DNA of 64,000 nucleotides from Sphingomonas parva (ex Maeng et al. 2020). Its GTDB lineage: Bacteria; Pseudomonadota; Alphaproteobacteria; Sphingomonadales; Sphingomonadaceae. The DNA lies in the NCBI RefSeq assembly GCF_004564275.1, contig NZ_SPDV01000019.1, forward strand, positions 1 to 64,000. The letters are read 5' to 3'. The notes beneath the pieces are model-generated. The model was given only the letters and a program-made list of their open reading frames with translations, searched no databases and was not told the DNA's origin. This document shows positions 41,708 to 53,233 of the stretch, in pieces. Numbering within the stretch: the first letter of the stretch is position 1; every line of letters begins with the position of its first letter. The position numbers and the translations under genes were made by a program.

Positions 41708-41736
41708 TGCCGCCGCCCCGGCAGGGGGCGGCGGCA
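41708..41736. terminator. 12-bp-stem hairpin after the TonB receptor
   Basis: TGCCGCCGCCCC, 5-base loop, GGGGCGGCGGCA: a perfect stem starting 7 bp after the stop. No T-run follows directly (GGCTGCCCGCTTTC), so termination efficiency is uncertain, but position and stability support a terminator or 3' stabiliser. Confidence 0.6.
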
Positions 41737-41850
41737 GGCTGCCCGCTTTCAACTGATCGGGTGCCCGGGAAGGGCAGGGTGTCCATTGATGCCCTCGGCG
41801 GCTTTCCCATATATGATGGGACAAGGCCGCACGGGCCCAGTGGAGTGCCA

Positions 41851-44259
<2,409 letters not shown>

Positions 44260-44360
44260 ACCGCCGTGGCGCGTCGGCGCATCGGAGCCGACGGGGGGCG
44301 AAATCGGGCCGACCGGCCCGCCCCCAAGGCCTGCGGCATCGGCGATCCTGTGCCAAGGAG

Positions 44361-44395
44361 GCGCGGTTTTCTCCGGAAAACCGCGCTTTCCTTTT
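44361..44395 (+). terminator. Intrinsic terminator between lon and HU gene
   Basis: GCGCGGTTTT, CTCCGG loop, AAAACCGCGC (44361-44386) followed by TTTCCTTTT. Lies about 100 bp after the lon stop and 76 bp before the HU gene, separating their transcripts at least partly. Confidence 0.8.
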
Positions 44396-44471
44396 GACTC
44401 GCGCTGCGCTCCTGACTTTACATGCCTCCACGCGGGTCAACCGCGAGTCCAGTAACAGGGGTTCGGGAGAG

Positions 44472-44747
44472 ATGAACAAGCAGGAGCTAATCGGCCAGGT
44501 TGCCGAGACGACCGGGCTTAGCCGGGGGGATGCGAGCCGCGCGGTCGAGGGGGTCTTCGATGCGATCACCAACGCGCTGAAGCGGGGCGACGAAGTTCGT
44601 CTCGTCGGCTTCGGTACTTTCTCCTGCTCCCGCCGCAAGGCGTCGACCGGCCGCAATCCGCGGACCGGCGAGCCGATGCAGATTGCCGAAAGCACCCAGC
44701 CGAAGTTCAAGGCCGGCAAGGGCCTCAAGGATTCTGTCGGCCGCTGA
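44472..44747 (+). CDS. DNA-binding protein HU
   Basis: 91 residues, typical HU length. MNKQELIGQVAETTGLSRGDASRAVEGVFDAI, VGFGTFSCSRRKASTGRNPRTGE (the beta-arm with the intercalating Pro in RNPRTGEP) and FKAGKGLKDSV. It bends DNA and compacts the nucleoid. GGGAGAG precedes ATG 44472. The lon gene is upstream on the same strand. Confidence 0.96.
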   Translation: MNKQELIGQVAETTGLSRGDASRAVEGVFDAITNALKRGDEVRLVGFGTFSCSRRKASTGRNPRTGEPMQIAESTQPKFKAGKGLKDSVGR

Positions 44748-44754
44748 CCTTCTG

Positions 44755-44809
44755 GGGAGGGTCGCGGGGGCGCCCCGAGCGGACCGCCCCGAGGGGCGTC
44801 GGCCCTCCC
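44755..44809. terminator. Complex hairpin after the HU gene
   Basis: Outer arms GGGAGGG (44755-44761) and CCCTCCC (44803-44809) enclose GCCCC/GGGGC palindromes. It starts 8 bp after the HU stop, a terminator position, but no T-run follows. The arms resemble those of the dispersed palindromic repeats, so it may be a small relative of them. The remaining 130 bp to the tRNA show nothing recognisable except the presumed tRNA promoter. Confidence 0.45.
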
Positions 44810-44942
44810 AACGCCATCGCCGGTGCGCCGTTTTCCCCGCTGGACAGAGGATGGGAGCGGCATTAAGGACGCCGGCAAGCGGCGCGATCCAGCGCCGCTC
44901 TTCACGTCCGCCACAGCCACGAGGCCGCAGCGGATACGGCGT

Positions 44943-45017
44943 GGGCGCGTAGCTCAGTGGTAGAGCACACCCTTCACACGGGTGGGGTCGTAGGTTCAAT
45001 CCCTACCGCGCCCACCA
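44943..45017 (+). tRNA. tRNA-Val (CAC)
   Basis: Acceptor GGGCGCG pairs with CGCGCCC; anticodon stem CACCC/GGGTG with loop TTCACAC (anticodon CAC); T-arm GTAGGTTCAATCCCTAC; encoded CCA at 45015-45017. Reads GUG valine codons, abundant in this G+C-rich genome. Confidence 0.95.
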
Positions 45018-45033
45018 CGCCGGCTCTCCAGCG

Positions 45034-45337
45034 ATGACCTGCTACACGATCGACGGCGACGCGGTTCGCATCGCGGTTCGGCTGACGCCGCGCGCCCCGC
45101 AGGGACGAGGTCGCGGGCCTGGTCGACGTCGGCGAGGGCAAGACCGCGCTGGCGATCCGGCTGGCCGCGCCGCCGGTGGAGGGCGCCGCCAACGCCGCCC
45201 TGATCGCGTTTCTCACCCGAAGCCTGAACGTGCCGCGCTCGGCGGCCCGTATCGTGTCCGGCGAGAAGTCGCGGCTGAAGCTGGTTAGCGTGAGCGGCGT
45301 CACGCCCGCGGCGGTTCAGCGGCTGGTTTCGAGCTGA
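45034..45337 (+). pseudogene. DUF167 (YggU-like) gene broken by a single-base frameshift
   Basis: The first 21 codons (MTCYTIDGDAVRIAVRLTPRA) are in one frame. From about 45105 the conserved continuation DEVAGLVDVGEGKTALAIRL, PPVEGAANAALIAFLTRSLN and RIVSGEKSRLKLV runs in another frame to TGA 45335. Removing one C from the CCCC run at 45095-45098 restores a normal protein of about 100 residues. This could be a true inactivating mutation or a sequencing error in a homopolymer. It starts 16 bp after the tRNA-Val. Confidence 0.8.
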
Positions 45338-45359
45338 GGCCGTCCGGTTGTCCAGGACG

Positions 45360-45551
45360 TCAGTGCCTGTCGGCAGTGGCAGCGCCGAGGGTCTTGGCCG
45401 CGCGCGCGACCTCTTCGTCACTCGGCGGCTCCGGCAGTTCCTCGCCCGGCCCCCGGGCGTCGTCGGGAATGCCCGGCGCCGTGCCGGCGATGTTCTCGTT
45501 CACCGCACGCTCGTTGGGTCCGTTGGTGATCTTCGTCCTGTCGTCCGCCAT
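45360..45551 (-). CDS. Small acidic hypothetical protein
   Basis: 63 residues from ATG 45551, with AAGGAG six bases upstream. Sequence is polar and Pro/Glu/Asp-rich (GTAPGIPDDARGPGEELPEPPSDEEVARAAK), likely disordered. No domain recognised. It is divergent from the operon that begins at 45653, sharing the inverted-repeat operator region. A codon-like composition and clear ribosome binding site support it as real. Confidence 0.55.
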   Translation of the reverse strand: MADDRTKITNGPNERAVNENIAGTAPGIPDDARGPGEELPEPPSDEEVARAAKTLGAATADRH

Positions 45552-45608
45552 GGTCGTCTCCTTGGTAAAGGAGCGAGCGAGGCGGTTTCGGGTTCCCCTG
45601 CTTGGCGC

Positions 45609-45630
45609 CATTTAGCGAAACTGCTAAATG
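45609..45630. promoter_or_regulatory. Inverted repeat operator between divergent genes
   Basis: CATTTAGC, 6-base spacer, GCTAAATG: exact 8-bp arms. It lies 22 bp before the ATG of the plus operon encoding an ArsR-type regulator and 57 bp before the divergent small gene. TTTAGC/GCTAAA arms are of the kind bound by several ArsR/SmtB-family repressors. The regulator at 45987 is the obvious candidate to bind it. Confidence 0.6.
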
Positions 45631-45652
45631 GGCCGCTGCGAAGGAGGCGAAG

Positions 45653-46006
45653 ATGCACTGGAACGAGCACAGCGTGATCTGCACCTATCGAGTCCGCGCC
45701 GACCGGCGTCAGGATTTCATCGCCCTGCTGGAGCGGCATTGGCCGACGCTGCACGCCGCGGGCCTGGTCAGCGAGACACCGGCCGTCCATTTCGAGGCCG
45801 TTCCTTCGGAGGACCCCCACGACGAGAAGGGGCCGACCTTCGTCGAGATCTTCAGCTGGGCCAATGCCGAGGCGCCGCACATGGCGCATCGCATGCCCGA
45901 GGTGATGGCGATCTGGGAGCCGATGGGCGGCATGGTCGAGGCGCGCGACGGGCGGCCGCCGATGGAGTTCCCGCGCTTCCGGCCACTTGCCCTTGGCGGC
46001 GCCTGA
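45653..46006 (+). CDS. Conserved hypothetical, possible dimeric alpha/beta-barrel protein
   Basis: 117 residues from ATG 45653 (AAGGAGG upstream). HSVICTYRVRADRRQDFIALLERHWPTLHAAGLV followed by TFVEIFSWANAEAPHMAH resembles antibiotic-biosynthesis-monooxygenase-like ferredoxin folds. That family link is by pattern only. First gene of a three-gene operon with an ArsR regulator (20-bp overlap) and an MmcQ/YjbR protein. Confidence 0.65.
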   Translation: MHWNEHSVICTYRVRADRRQDFIALLERHWPTLHAAGLVSETPAVHFEAVPSEDPHDEKGPTFVEIFSWANAEAPHMAHRMPEVMAIWEPMGGMVEARDGRPPMEFPRFRPLALGGA

Positions 46007-46316
46007 CGGCGGCGATCCGCGGGCGCGCATCGACGCGGAGGACCGGATCTTCGCGGCCCTCGCCCACCCGTCGCGGCGCCAGATCCTGCTGACCTTGCGC
46101 TTCCGGGGTGGGAGAATGACCGCGGGCGAGATCGCGGACCGGTTCGGCTGTACCTGGCCGACGACGAGCCGGCACCTCGGCCTGCTTCGCCAGGCGGGGC
46201 TGGTGTCGGTCGAGAGGCGGGGGCGGGAACGTGCTTATGTGCTGGAGCGGGCACGGCTGGACGCCTGTGTCGGCCGCTGGCTCGCCTGGTTCGCAGACGA
46301 AGGAGAGGAAGAATGA
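45987..46316 (+). CDS. ArsR-family winged-helix regulator
   Basis: 109 residues from TTG 45987 (TTG 45993 also possible). IFAALAHPSRRQILLTLRF, MTAGEIADRFGCTWPTTSRHLGLLRQAGLVSVERRGRERAYVL is a standard ArsR DNA-binding domain with wing. No metal-binding Cys pair is seen. It overlaps both neighbours (20 bp upstream; ATGA downstream), so it regulates its own operon, probably through 45609-45630. Confidence 0.85.
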   Translation: MPLAAPDGGDPRARIDAEDRIFAALAHPSRRQILLTLRFRGGRMTAGEIADRFGCTWPTTSRHLGLLRQAGLVSVERRGRERAYVLERARLDACVGRWLAWFADEGEEE

Positions 46317-46668
46317 CAGGCGACGAGCTACTTGCGCAGATCCGCGCCTGGGGCCTCACTTTCCCCGGGGCCCATTCGAAATCGCCCTGGCCGGGCCATG
46401 ACGATCTTGCCGTCAAGGACAAGACCTTCGCCTATCTGGCCGCGGCCGGGGAGCCGTTCAGCGTCTCGGTCAAGCTTCCGTACACGCACCCGGTGGCGCT
46501 CGACCTGCCTTATGCCAGGCCGACCCGCTATGGCCTCGGCAAGAGCGGGTGGGTGACCTTCACGCCGTCGGCGGAGGAGATGCCGAGCCTCGACCAGCTC
46601 AAGGACTGGGTCGACGAGAGCTATCGCGCCCAGGCCCCCAAGCGGCTGGTGAAGGAGCTCGACGCGCG

Positions 46669-46678
<10 letters not shown>
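46313..46678 (+). CDS. MmcQ/YjbR-family protein
   Basis: 121 residues. [39 protein letters not shown], a central [15 protein letters not shown] and a terminal [24 protein letters not shown] match the YjbR double-wing fold, which is implicated in DNA binding. The start overlaps the ArsR stop (ATGA). Its 3' end overlaps the converging LLM oxidoreductase gene by 10 bp. Confidence 0.85.
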
Positions 46679-47667
<989 letters not shown>

Positions 47668-47782
47668 TGCGGCGGAGATGGGAGGGGAGGGGGCGTGCCG
47701 CAACCGGCGCTCGCCACTTCGCCACCGTCACCCGCAAGGAAAGGCCGTTTCGCGCCAGGCAATCTTCGTCTAGGGCGCGGCC

Positions 47783-49168
47783 ATGCAACAGCGCGGCACG
47801 ATTGCACGCCCTCCGTGGCGCGAGGAGGTCCGCGCGACGGTCGCGCTCGCCTGGCCGTTGATCCTCACCAACATCGCCCAGGCGCTGATCAACGCCACCG
47901 ATGTCGTGCTGCTCGGCTGGGCGGGACCCCGCACGCTCGCGGCGGGGACGCTGGGCGTGAACATCTATTATGCGTTCCTGATCTTCGGCATGGGCCTGGT
48001 CACCGCCGCCGCGCCGATGATCTCGCGCGAGCTCGGCGCCCGCCGGCACAGCGTGCGCGACGTCCGCCGCACCGTCCGCCAGGCGATGTGGGCGGCCATC
48101 GCCATTGCTCTGCCGGTCTGGATCATACTGTGGAACAGCGGCGCCATCCTGGTCGCAATCGGCCAGGACCCGGTGCTGGCCGAAAATGCACAACGCTTCG
48201 TCCGCGCTCTGCAATGGGGCTTGCTGCCCTACCTCTTCTATCTGGTGCTGCGCTCGTTCGTCTCGGCGCTCGAGCGGCCGATCTGGTCCCTGATCGTCGG
48301 TCTCGCCGCCGTGCTGTTCAACGGACTCGCCAATTACGCCCTGATCTTCGGCAAGTTCGGCCTGCCCGCCTTCGGCCTGCTCGGCGCCGGCATCGGCAGC
48401 GCGGCCGCAAATTTCCTGATGTTCGCCGGCATGGCGCTGGTCGTCAGCGTCCATCCGAAGTTCCGCCGCTACCGGCTGTTCGGACGCTTCTGGCGCCCTG
48501 ACCGGGAACGCTTCGCCCAGGTCTGGCGGCTCGGACTGCCGATCGCGGTCACGCTCGGCCTCGAGATCACCGTGTTCAACGCCGCCGTCTTCCTGATGGG
48601 GCTGATCGGCGCCGAGGCGATCGCCGCCCATGCCATCGCCATCCAGATCGCGGCGCTCACCTTCATGGTGCCGATGGGCCTCGCGCAGGCGGTGACGGTG
48701 CGGGTCGGTCTCGCCTACGGCCGCCGCGACCGGGCCGGGATCGCGCTTGCCGGCTGGACCGCCTTCGGCCTCGGCGTCGGCTTCATGGCCTGCACCGCCC
48801 TGGTGATGCTCGCGATGCCGGAGCGGCTCGTCGGCTTCTTCCTCCACGAATCCGATCCGGCGAACGCGCGGGTGATCCCGCTAGCCGTCTCCTTCCTGTT
48901 CGTCGCCGCGATCTTCCAGATCGTCGACGGCGCCCAGGTCGTCGGCGCGGGGATGCTGCGCGGCCTCAACGACACCAAGGTGCCGATGATCTACGCCGCG
49001 CTCGGCTATTGGGTGATCGGAATCTCGGTGAGCCTGGCGCTGGCCTTCGGTCTGGGCTGGGGAGGCGTCGGCATCTGGACGGGGCTGGCGACGGGGCTCG
49101 CGTCAGTCGCCGTGCTGATGATCGGCCGCTGGAGCCGCCGCGAGCGGCTCGGGCTCGTCGACTGCTGA
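47783..49168 (+). CDS. MATE-family multidrug efflux transporter
   Basis: 461 residues with about twelve transmembrane helices in two symmetric halves. The first half begins LAWPLILTNIAQALINATDVVLLGWAGP, the second LGLPIAVTLGLEITVFNAAVFLMGLIGAEAIAAHAIAIQIAAL; VPMGLAQAVTVRVGLAYGRRD is the conserved central loop. It exports cationic drugs or metabolites in exchange for sodium ions or protons. Single gene, divergent from the LLM enzyme. Confidence 0.92.
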   Translation: MQQRGTIARPPWREEVRATVALAWPLILTNIAQALINATDVVLLGWAGPRTLAAGTLGVNIYYAFLIFGMGLVTAAAPMISRELGARRHSVRDVRRTVRQAMWAAIAIALPVWIILWNSGAILVAIGQDPVLAENAQRFVRALQWGLLPYLFYLVLRSFVSALERPIWSLIVGLAAVLFNGLANYALIFGKFGLPAFGLLGAGIGSAAANFLMFAGMALVVSVHPKFRRYRLFGRFWRPDRERFAQVWRLGLPIAVTLGLEITVFNAAVFLMGLIGAEAIAAHAIAIQIAALTFMVPMGLAQAVTVRVGLAYGRRDRAGIALAGWTAFGLGVGFMACTALVMLAMPERLVGFFLHESDPANARVIPLAVSFLFVAAIFQIVDGAQVVGAGMLRGLNDTKVPMIYAALGYWVIGISVSLALAFGLGWGGVGIWTGLATGLASVAVLMIGRWSRRERLGLVDC

Positions 49169-49183
49169 GGCCAGACGGCGCGC

Positions 49184-49807
49184 TCAGCCGTTGCCGGCGA
49201 CGCCGTCCGCCATGTCGACATGCGCGCGGTCCTCGGCGAGCAGGCGGCGCGAGCGGACGATGAGATCGACCCAATCGGCGAAGGCGGCGGCGAGGGACAT
49301 GACGAGCTGCTTCAGCGGCCCCTCCCTGAGGCATCCTTCGCCGTCGAAACTGTCGTCGGTGACGTGGCCGAGATAGGCTTCCGGCTGCTGCATGACCGGC
49401 ATGTTGAGGAAGACGCAGGCCTGGCGCAGCTGGTGGTTCGCGCCGAATCCGCCGATGCCGCCGGGAGACGCGCTGACGATCGCCGCCGGCTTCTTGTCCC
49501 AGACGCTCGCGCCGTAGGGGCGGGAGCCGACATCGATCGCGTTCTTGAGCACGCCGGGGACGCCGCGATTGTATTCCGGCGTACAGAACAGGATTCCGTC
49601 CGCGGCCGCGATCTGCTCGCGGAAGCGGACATATTCGGCGGGCGGGTTCGCATCGCTGTCCTGATCGTAGAGGGGGAGGCTGCCGATCTCGACGATCGAG
49701 CAATCCAGCCTGTCCGATGCGAAGGCGCAGATCGAACGGGCGACCTTGCGGTTGATGCTGTCCTTGCGCAGGCTGCCCACGACGATCGCGATCTTGTGCC
49801 TCGGCAT
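49184..49807 (-). CDS. NADPH-dependent FMN reductase (chromate-reductase-like)
   Basis: 207 residues from ATG 49807 with GGAGG 7 bases upstream. Flavodoxin-like fold: IAIVVGSLRKDSINRKVARSI (flavin phosphate loop), PLYDQDSD, and FCTPEYNRGVPGVLKNAIDVGSRP, which is the conserved T-P-E-Y-N loop. Reduces quinones, azo compounds or chromate. Residues 185-207 extend beyond the usual family end (LLAEDRAHVDMADGV). Converges on the MATE gene. Confidence 0.9.
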   Translation of the reverse strand: MPRHKIAIVVGSLRKDSINRKVARSICAFASDRLDCSIVEIGSLPLYDQDSDANPPAEYVRFREQIAAADGILFCTPEYNRGVPGVLKNAIDVGSRPYGASVWDKKPAAIVSASPGGIGGFGANHQLRQACVFLNMPVMQQPEAYLGHVTDDSFDGEGCLREGPLKQLVMSLAAAFADWVDLIVRSRRLLAEDRAHVDMADGVAGNG

Positions 49808-49977
49808 GGCGAACCTCCGAAATTGCGCTCGCAGTCCCAATGAGCCGTGCCGCGAAAGGTTTCGCGAGATGCGGCGCTGCATGCGTCGTCCTGAACGCCG
49901 GTGCTCGACACAGGAACGGGAGGGCTGGACAGGGGGCACCGGCAAGCTAGACAGACGCGACACAGAGAGGGACGGCC

Positions 49978-50283
49978 ATGGAATTTGTCGGTCAAGCATT
50001 CGAGGGCGAGGTCAGGCTGGACGGCAACAGCTATCGCGACTGCAGCTTCGAGAAGGTCCATTTCATCTATGGCGGCGGGGCTTTGTCGATGGACAATTGC
50101 CGGCTCAACGAGTTCACCTGGCAGTTCACCGGCGACCTCGCCAACGGCCTGCATGCTCTCTACCAGATGTTCGGCAAGGACGGCCTGCTGCAGATCATCA
50201 ATGGCTTCATCGATCCGCGGGCAGGCGTGGTGACGGAGCTGCAGCTGCCCTCGAAAGGCACCAGGGTCAGCGAGTTGGGCTGA
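49978..50283 (+). CDS. Conserved hypothetical protein
   Basis: 101 residues. EFVGQAFEGEVRLDGNSYRDCSFEKVHFIYGGGALSMDNCRLNEFTWQFTGDL suggests short parallel beta strands of the pentapeptide/right-handed helix kind (xxFxxxxFxxxxF spacing), followed by a helical part (ALYQMFGKDGLLQIINGFI). No catalytic motif. The ATG is preceded by GAGAGGGACGG. Function unknown; the gene stands alone before the tRNA-His. Confidence 0.65.
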   Translation: MEFVGQAFEGEVRLDGNSYRDCSFEKVHFIYGGGALSMDNCRLNEFTWQFTGDLANGLHALYQMFGKDGLLQIINGFIDPRAGVVTELQLPSKGTRVSELG

Positions 50284-50383
50284 GCGCCGGAGGGCGCCGC
50301 GCGCGCCTCCACGCTGCTCGCCGAAACTTCCTTGACGCTTCCGGGCCGCCGCCCTAATTGCGCCCCCGCACCTCGTGCGCAGT

Positions 50384-50461
50384 GGCGATCGTAGCTCAGC
50401 TGGTTAGAGCATCGGTTTGTGGTACCGAGGGTCGGGGGTTCAAGTCCCCTCGATCGCCCCA
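50384..50461 (+). tRNA. tRNA-His (GTG)
   Basis: Anticodon loop TTGTGGT in stem TCGGT/ACCGA. The acceptor has the extra 5' G (G-1) of tRNA-His: GGCGATCG pairs with CGATCGCC. T-arm GGGGGTTCAAGTCCCC; encoded CCA at 50459-50461. Confidence 0.95.
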
Positions 50462-50494
50462 CCTGCACCCTCCGAAAAATTACAGGACCAGTCG

Positions 50495-51541
50495 ATGCAA
50501 TTGCCGTGGGAGTATTCCGACTTCGACGATCATGAGATCGTTCATTTCGTCACGGACCGCGAGAGCGGCCTTCGCGCCGTCATCGCGGTGCATTCGACCC
50601 ATGTCGGTCCCGGCGCCGGCGGCGTGCGCTTCTGGCATTATGCCGAGCCCGCCGAGGCGGTGCGCGACGCGCTGCGCCTCTCCAGGGGCATGAGCTTCAA
50701 GAACGCGATGGCCGGCCTGCCGCTCGGCGGCGGCAAGGCGGTGATCCTCGCCGACGAGGCCCGCTCCAAGACTCCGGAGATGCTCGCCGCCTTCGGCCGC
50801 GCGGTGGAGCGCCTCGGCGGAGCCTATGTCACGGCCGAGGACGTCGGCATCACCGTCGCGGATCTCGACGCCGTCTCGAAGCACACCCGCTTCATCGCCG
50901 GCCTGCCGGTGGGCGAGGGCGAGGTCGGCGGCGATCCCGGTCCGCACACCAGCTATGGCGTGTTCCTGGGCATCAAGGCGGCGGTGCGCCGCGCGCTCGG
51001 CAAGGACAGCCTGAACGGGCTCCACCTCGCCATCCAGGGCGCCGGCAGCGTCGCCGGCGGCGTGGCGCGCCGCGCGGCTGCGGAAGGCGCGCGCATCACG
51101 CTGACTGACATCGACCGCGCCCGCGCCGACCGCCTGGCGGCCGAGGTCGGCGGCACCGTCGTGGCGCCGGAAGAGATCATGACGATCGCCGCCGACGTGC
51201 TCAGCCCGAACGCGCTCGGCGCGATCCTCACCGAAGAGTCGATCGCGGCGCTCAACGTGCCGGTGGTCGCGGGCGGCGCCAACAACCAGCTGGGGACGCC
51301 GGCCGACGGTCAGCGCATCCACCAGCGCGGCATCCTCTACGCCCCCGATTATGTGATCAATGCCGGCGGCATCATCAACGTCTCGTCCGAATACCTTCGC
51401 GACGCGGACGCGGCCGGGGTGAAGGCGCGGATCGAGCAGGTCCCGGTCCGGCTCGAGCAGATCTGGGCGGAGAGCGCCGCCACCGGCCGCAATCCGGCCG
51501 AGGTCGCCGACTCGATGGCGATGCGGCTGATCGGAAGATAA
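50495..51541 (+). CDS. Glu/Leu/Phe/Val-type amino acid dehydrogenase
   Basis: 348 residues from ATG 50495. The dimerisation/substrate domain contains GPGAGGVRFWHYA, SRGMSFKNAMAGLPLGGGKAVI (catalytic Lys) and TAEDVGITVADLDAVSKHTRFIAG; the NAD domain contains LHLAIQGAGSVAGGVARRAA. The size and GPGAGGVRF fit leucine/valine/phenylalanine dehydrogenases rather than glutamate dehydrogenase. It oxidatively deaminates branched-chain or aromatic amino acids, feeding 2-oxoacids such as those used by the E1-E2 complex at 14149-17444. A palindromic repeat follows 5 bp after the stop. Confidence 0.9.
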   Translation: MQLPWEYSDFDDHEIVHFVTDRESGLRAVIAVHSTHVGPGAGGVRFWHYAEPAEAVRDALRLSRGMSFKNAMAGLPLGGGKAVILADEARSKTPEMLAAFGRAVERLGGAYVTAEDVGITVADLDAVSKHTRFIAGLPVGEGEVGGDPGPHTSYGVFLGIKAAVRRALGKDSLNGLHLAIQGAGSVAGGVARRAAAEGARITLTDIDRARADRLAAEVGGTVVAPEEIMTIAADVLSPNALGAILTEESIAALNVPVVAGGANNQLGTPADGQRIHQRGILYAPDYVINAGGIINVSSEYLRDADAAGVKARIEQVPVRLEQIWAESAATGRNPAEVADSMAMRLIGR

Positions 51542-51546
51542 GCCAT

Positions 51547-51683
51547 TCCTCCCCGAGCTCTGCTCGGGGAGGGGGACCGCGACGCGGAGCCTCGCGGCGG
51601 AGGGGCGGGGAGAGGATTCAGGACTGCCCCTCCACCACCGCCTGGCGGCGGCGGTCCCCCTCCCCCAGCAAGCTGGGGGAGGA
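51547..51683. repeat. Three-armed palindromic repeat, copy 2
   Basis: About 137 bp. Starts TCCTCCCCGAGCTCTGCTC, with only two differences from the ligD copy over the first 45 or so bases, including the shared GGGGGACCGC join. The central arm is GGAGGGGC answered by GCCCCTCC. After GCGGTCCCCCTCCC comes a right hairpin with arms CCTCCCCCAGC / GCTGGGGGAGG. It fills the gap between two converging genes and ends exactly next to the transporter's TAA (51684-51686), so it may serve as a bidirectional terminator. Confidence 0.9.
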
Positions 51684-52595
51684 TTAGAGCGGCGCGTCGG
51701 CCTTGGGCCGGTCGCGGCCAAGCTTGTGCTCGCGATACAAAGTGTAGAGGCCGCTGGCGATGATCACGGCGGCGCCCGCCCAGGTGGTCGCCGGCGCGTG
51801 ATCGGCGAAGATCAGCCAGCCGAGCAGCACCGCCCAGAGCAACTGGAAATAATCGAACGGCACGACCACCGAGACCGGGGCGTAGCGCAGAGACGAGGTC
51901 AGAAAGAGCTGGCCGAGACCGCCGGCGGTCCCTAGCGCGAACAGGATCGCCCAGGTGGTCGCGTCGTGGGCGCGGCCGTAGACCGGCAGCAGCGTGCCGA
52001 GCGCGAGCACCGACAGGCAGGTGAACCAGAGGACGGTGGTCTGCGTCCCCTCGGTCCGGCCGATCTGGCGAATCGTGATCGTGACAATGCCGACCCCGAA
52101 TGCCGCGCCGGTGGCGAGGGCGAGGCCGAGCGCCGGCAACTGACTGCCCGCCGGGCGCATGACGATCAGCACGCCGGCGAACCCGATCGCGACCGCGCTC
52201 CAGCGGTGGATGCCGACCGGCTCCTTCAGCACCAGCGCCGACAGGGCGACGGCGAAGAGCGGCGCGGCGAAACCGATCGTCGTCGATTCCGCGAGGGGAA
52301 GGTAGGCGAGGGCGCTGAACCCCATCAGCATCGTCGAGAGGCCGATCACCGCGCGCCGGACATGGGCGAGGGGGCGGGCGGTGCGCCAGGCCGTCCAGTT
52401 GCGGCTCCAGGCGATCCACAGGATCAGCGGCGGCAGGCCGAAGGCGAAGCGGTAGAAGCCGAGCTCCGGCGTCGAGACGCCGTGGCGGTAACCGAGCTTG
52501 ATCGACGCCGCCATGAAAGAGAAGCAGGTCGCCGCGCAAAGCCGTAGGGCGATACCGACGACGCGGTTCTGCTCGGGACGCGCGGGGGAGGCCAT
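51684..52595 (-). CDS. DMT-superfamily (EamA) transporter
   Basis: 303 residues from ATG 52595, with about ten transmembrane helices as two EamA repeats (RLCAATCFSFMAASIKLGYRHGVS in the first; ATGAAFGVGIVTITIRQIGR and APVSVVVPFDYFQLLWAVLLGWLIFADHA in the second). ESTTIGFAAPLFAVALSALVLKEPVG is characteristic of RhaT/EamA exporters. Likely exports amino acids or other metabolites; the substrate is unknown. The stop codon abuts the palindromic repeat. A 148-bp stretch upstream (52596-52743) contains no gene. Confidence 0.88.
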   Translation of the reverse strand: MASPARPEQNRVVGIALRLCAATCFSFMAASIKLGYRHGVSTPELGFYRFAFGLPPLILWIAWSRNWTAWRTARPLAHVRRAVIGLSTMLMGFSALAYLPLAESTTIGFAAPLFAVALSALVLKEPVGIHRWSAVAIGFAGVLIVMRPAGSQLPALGLALATGAAFGVGIVTITIRQIGRTEGTQTTVLWFTCLSVLALGTLLPVYGRAHDATTWAILFALGTAGGLGQLFLTSSLRYAPVSVVVPFDYFQLLWAVLLGWLIFADHAPATTWAGAAVIIASGLYTLYREHKLGRDRPKADAPL

Positions 52596-52743
52596 CAAGG
52601 GCCGCCTTGCGCCGGAGCGGCGGGCGTGCGCAACCCCGGAGCGCGGCTCCGCCCGTTGCGGCGCGTGCTGAAGCGCTTGTGGATCGATCCGGGATGGTGA
52701 CGTCCACCGTTGCGGCCGGGCCGGGACTGAGCGATCCTGCGGA

Positions 52744-53106
52744 ATGGCACGCGGCTTGCTCTCCGGCCGGCTCTCCCTCCTCCTGCTGCTCGGCGCCTGC
52801 GCCGCGGTCACGCAGCCGCCCAAGGACGCGCCAGTCGCGGGGCCTTCCGCAGGAGAGGTGAGCGATGCGATGGGCGCGGCGATGCCGCGGACCCTCGAGC
52901 CCGGCGCGAGCTACCAGTGTGAGATCCCCCGGTATCTGGAATGCGCGCCAGTCGGCGACGCAGGGCGCTTCCGCTGCACCTACCAGGGCAATGGCGGCCA
53001 GCACCGCGAAGTCGTGCTCAAGCGCGCGACGCGAGAGCAACACGAAAGGCTCCCGATCGCGTGGCGCTGGATTCGGGGCCGCAAGAACTGCGGTATTCTC
53101 TATTAG
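52744..53106 (+). CDS. Hypothetical lipoprotein
   Basis: 120 residues. The N-terminus RLSLLLLLGACAAV is a lipoprotein signal with lipobox LLGAC (Cys19). The mature part has four more cysteines (YQCEIP, YLECAP, RFRCTYQG, KNCGILY) that could form two disulfides. No named domain. Faces ccmC 127 bp downstream; the gap contains the palindrome GGCGGCGATCGCCGCC (53151-53166) and probably the ccm promoter. Confidence 0.6.
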   Translation: MARGLLSGRLSLLLLLGACAAVTQPPKDAPVAGPSAGEVSDAMGAAMPRTLEPGASYQCEIPRYLECAPVGDAGRFRCTYQGNGGQHREVVLKRATREQHERLPIAWRWIRGRKNCGILY

Positions 53107-53233
53107 TCGCGCCGGCCGCGAAACCCCTTACCATCGATTGCCCTCGAGCCGGCGGCGATCGCCGCCGCCTGGACGTGGAGAAGCTTGCGAGGCGCTTCCC
53201 CGCCGCGCTGCGAGGCTCTAGAGGGTGTGCAAA

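Noticed and set aside
41791-41850. Sigma-32 heat-shock promoter for lon
   Set aside because: The short symmetric TCCCATATATGATGGGA stretch is visible, but no convincing CTTGAA/CCCCAT pair at proper spacing could be identified.
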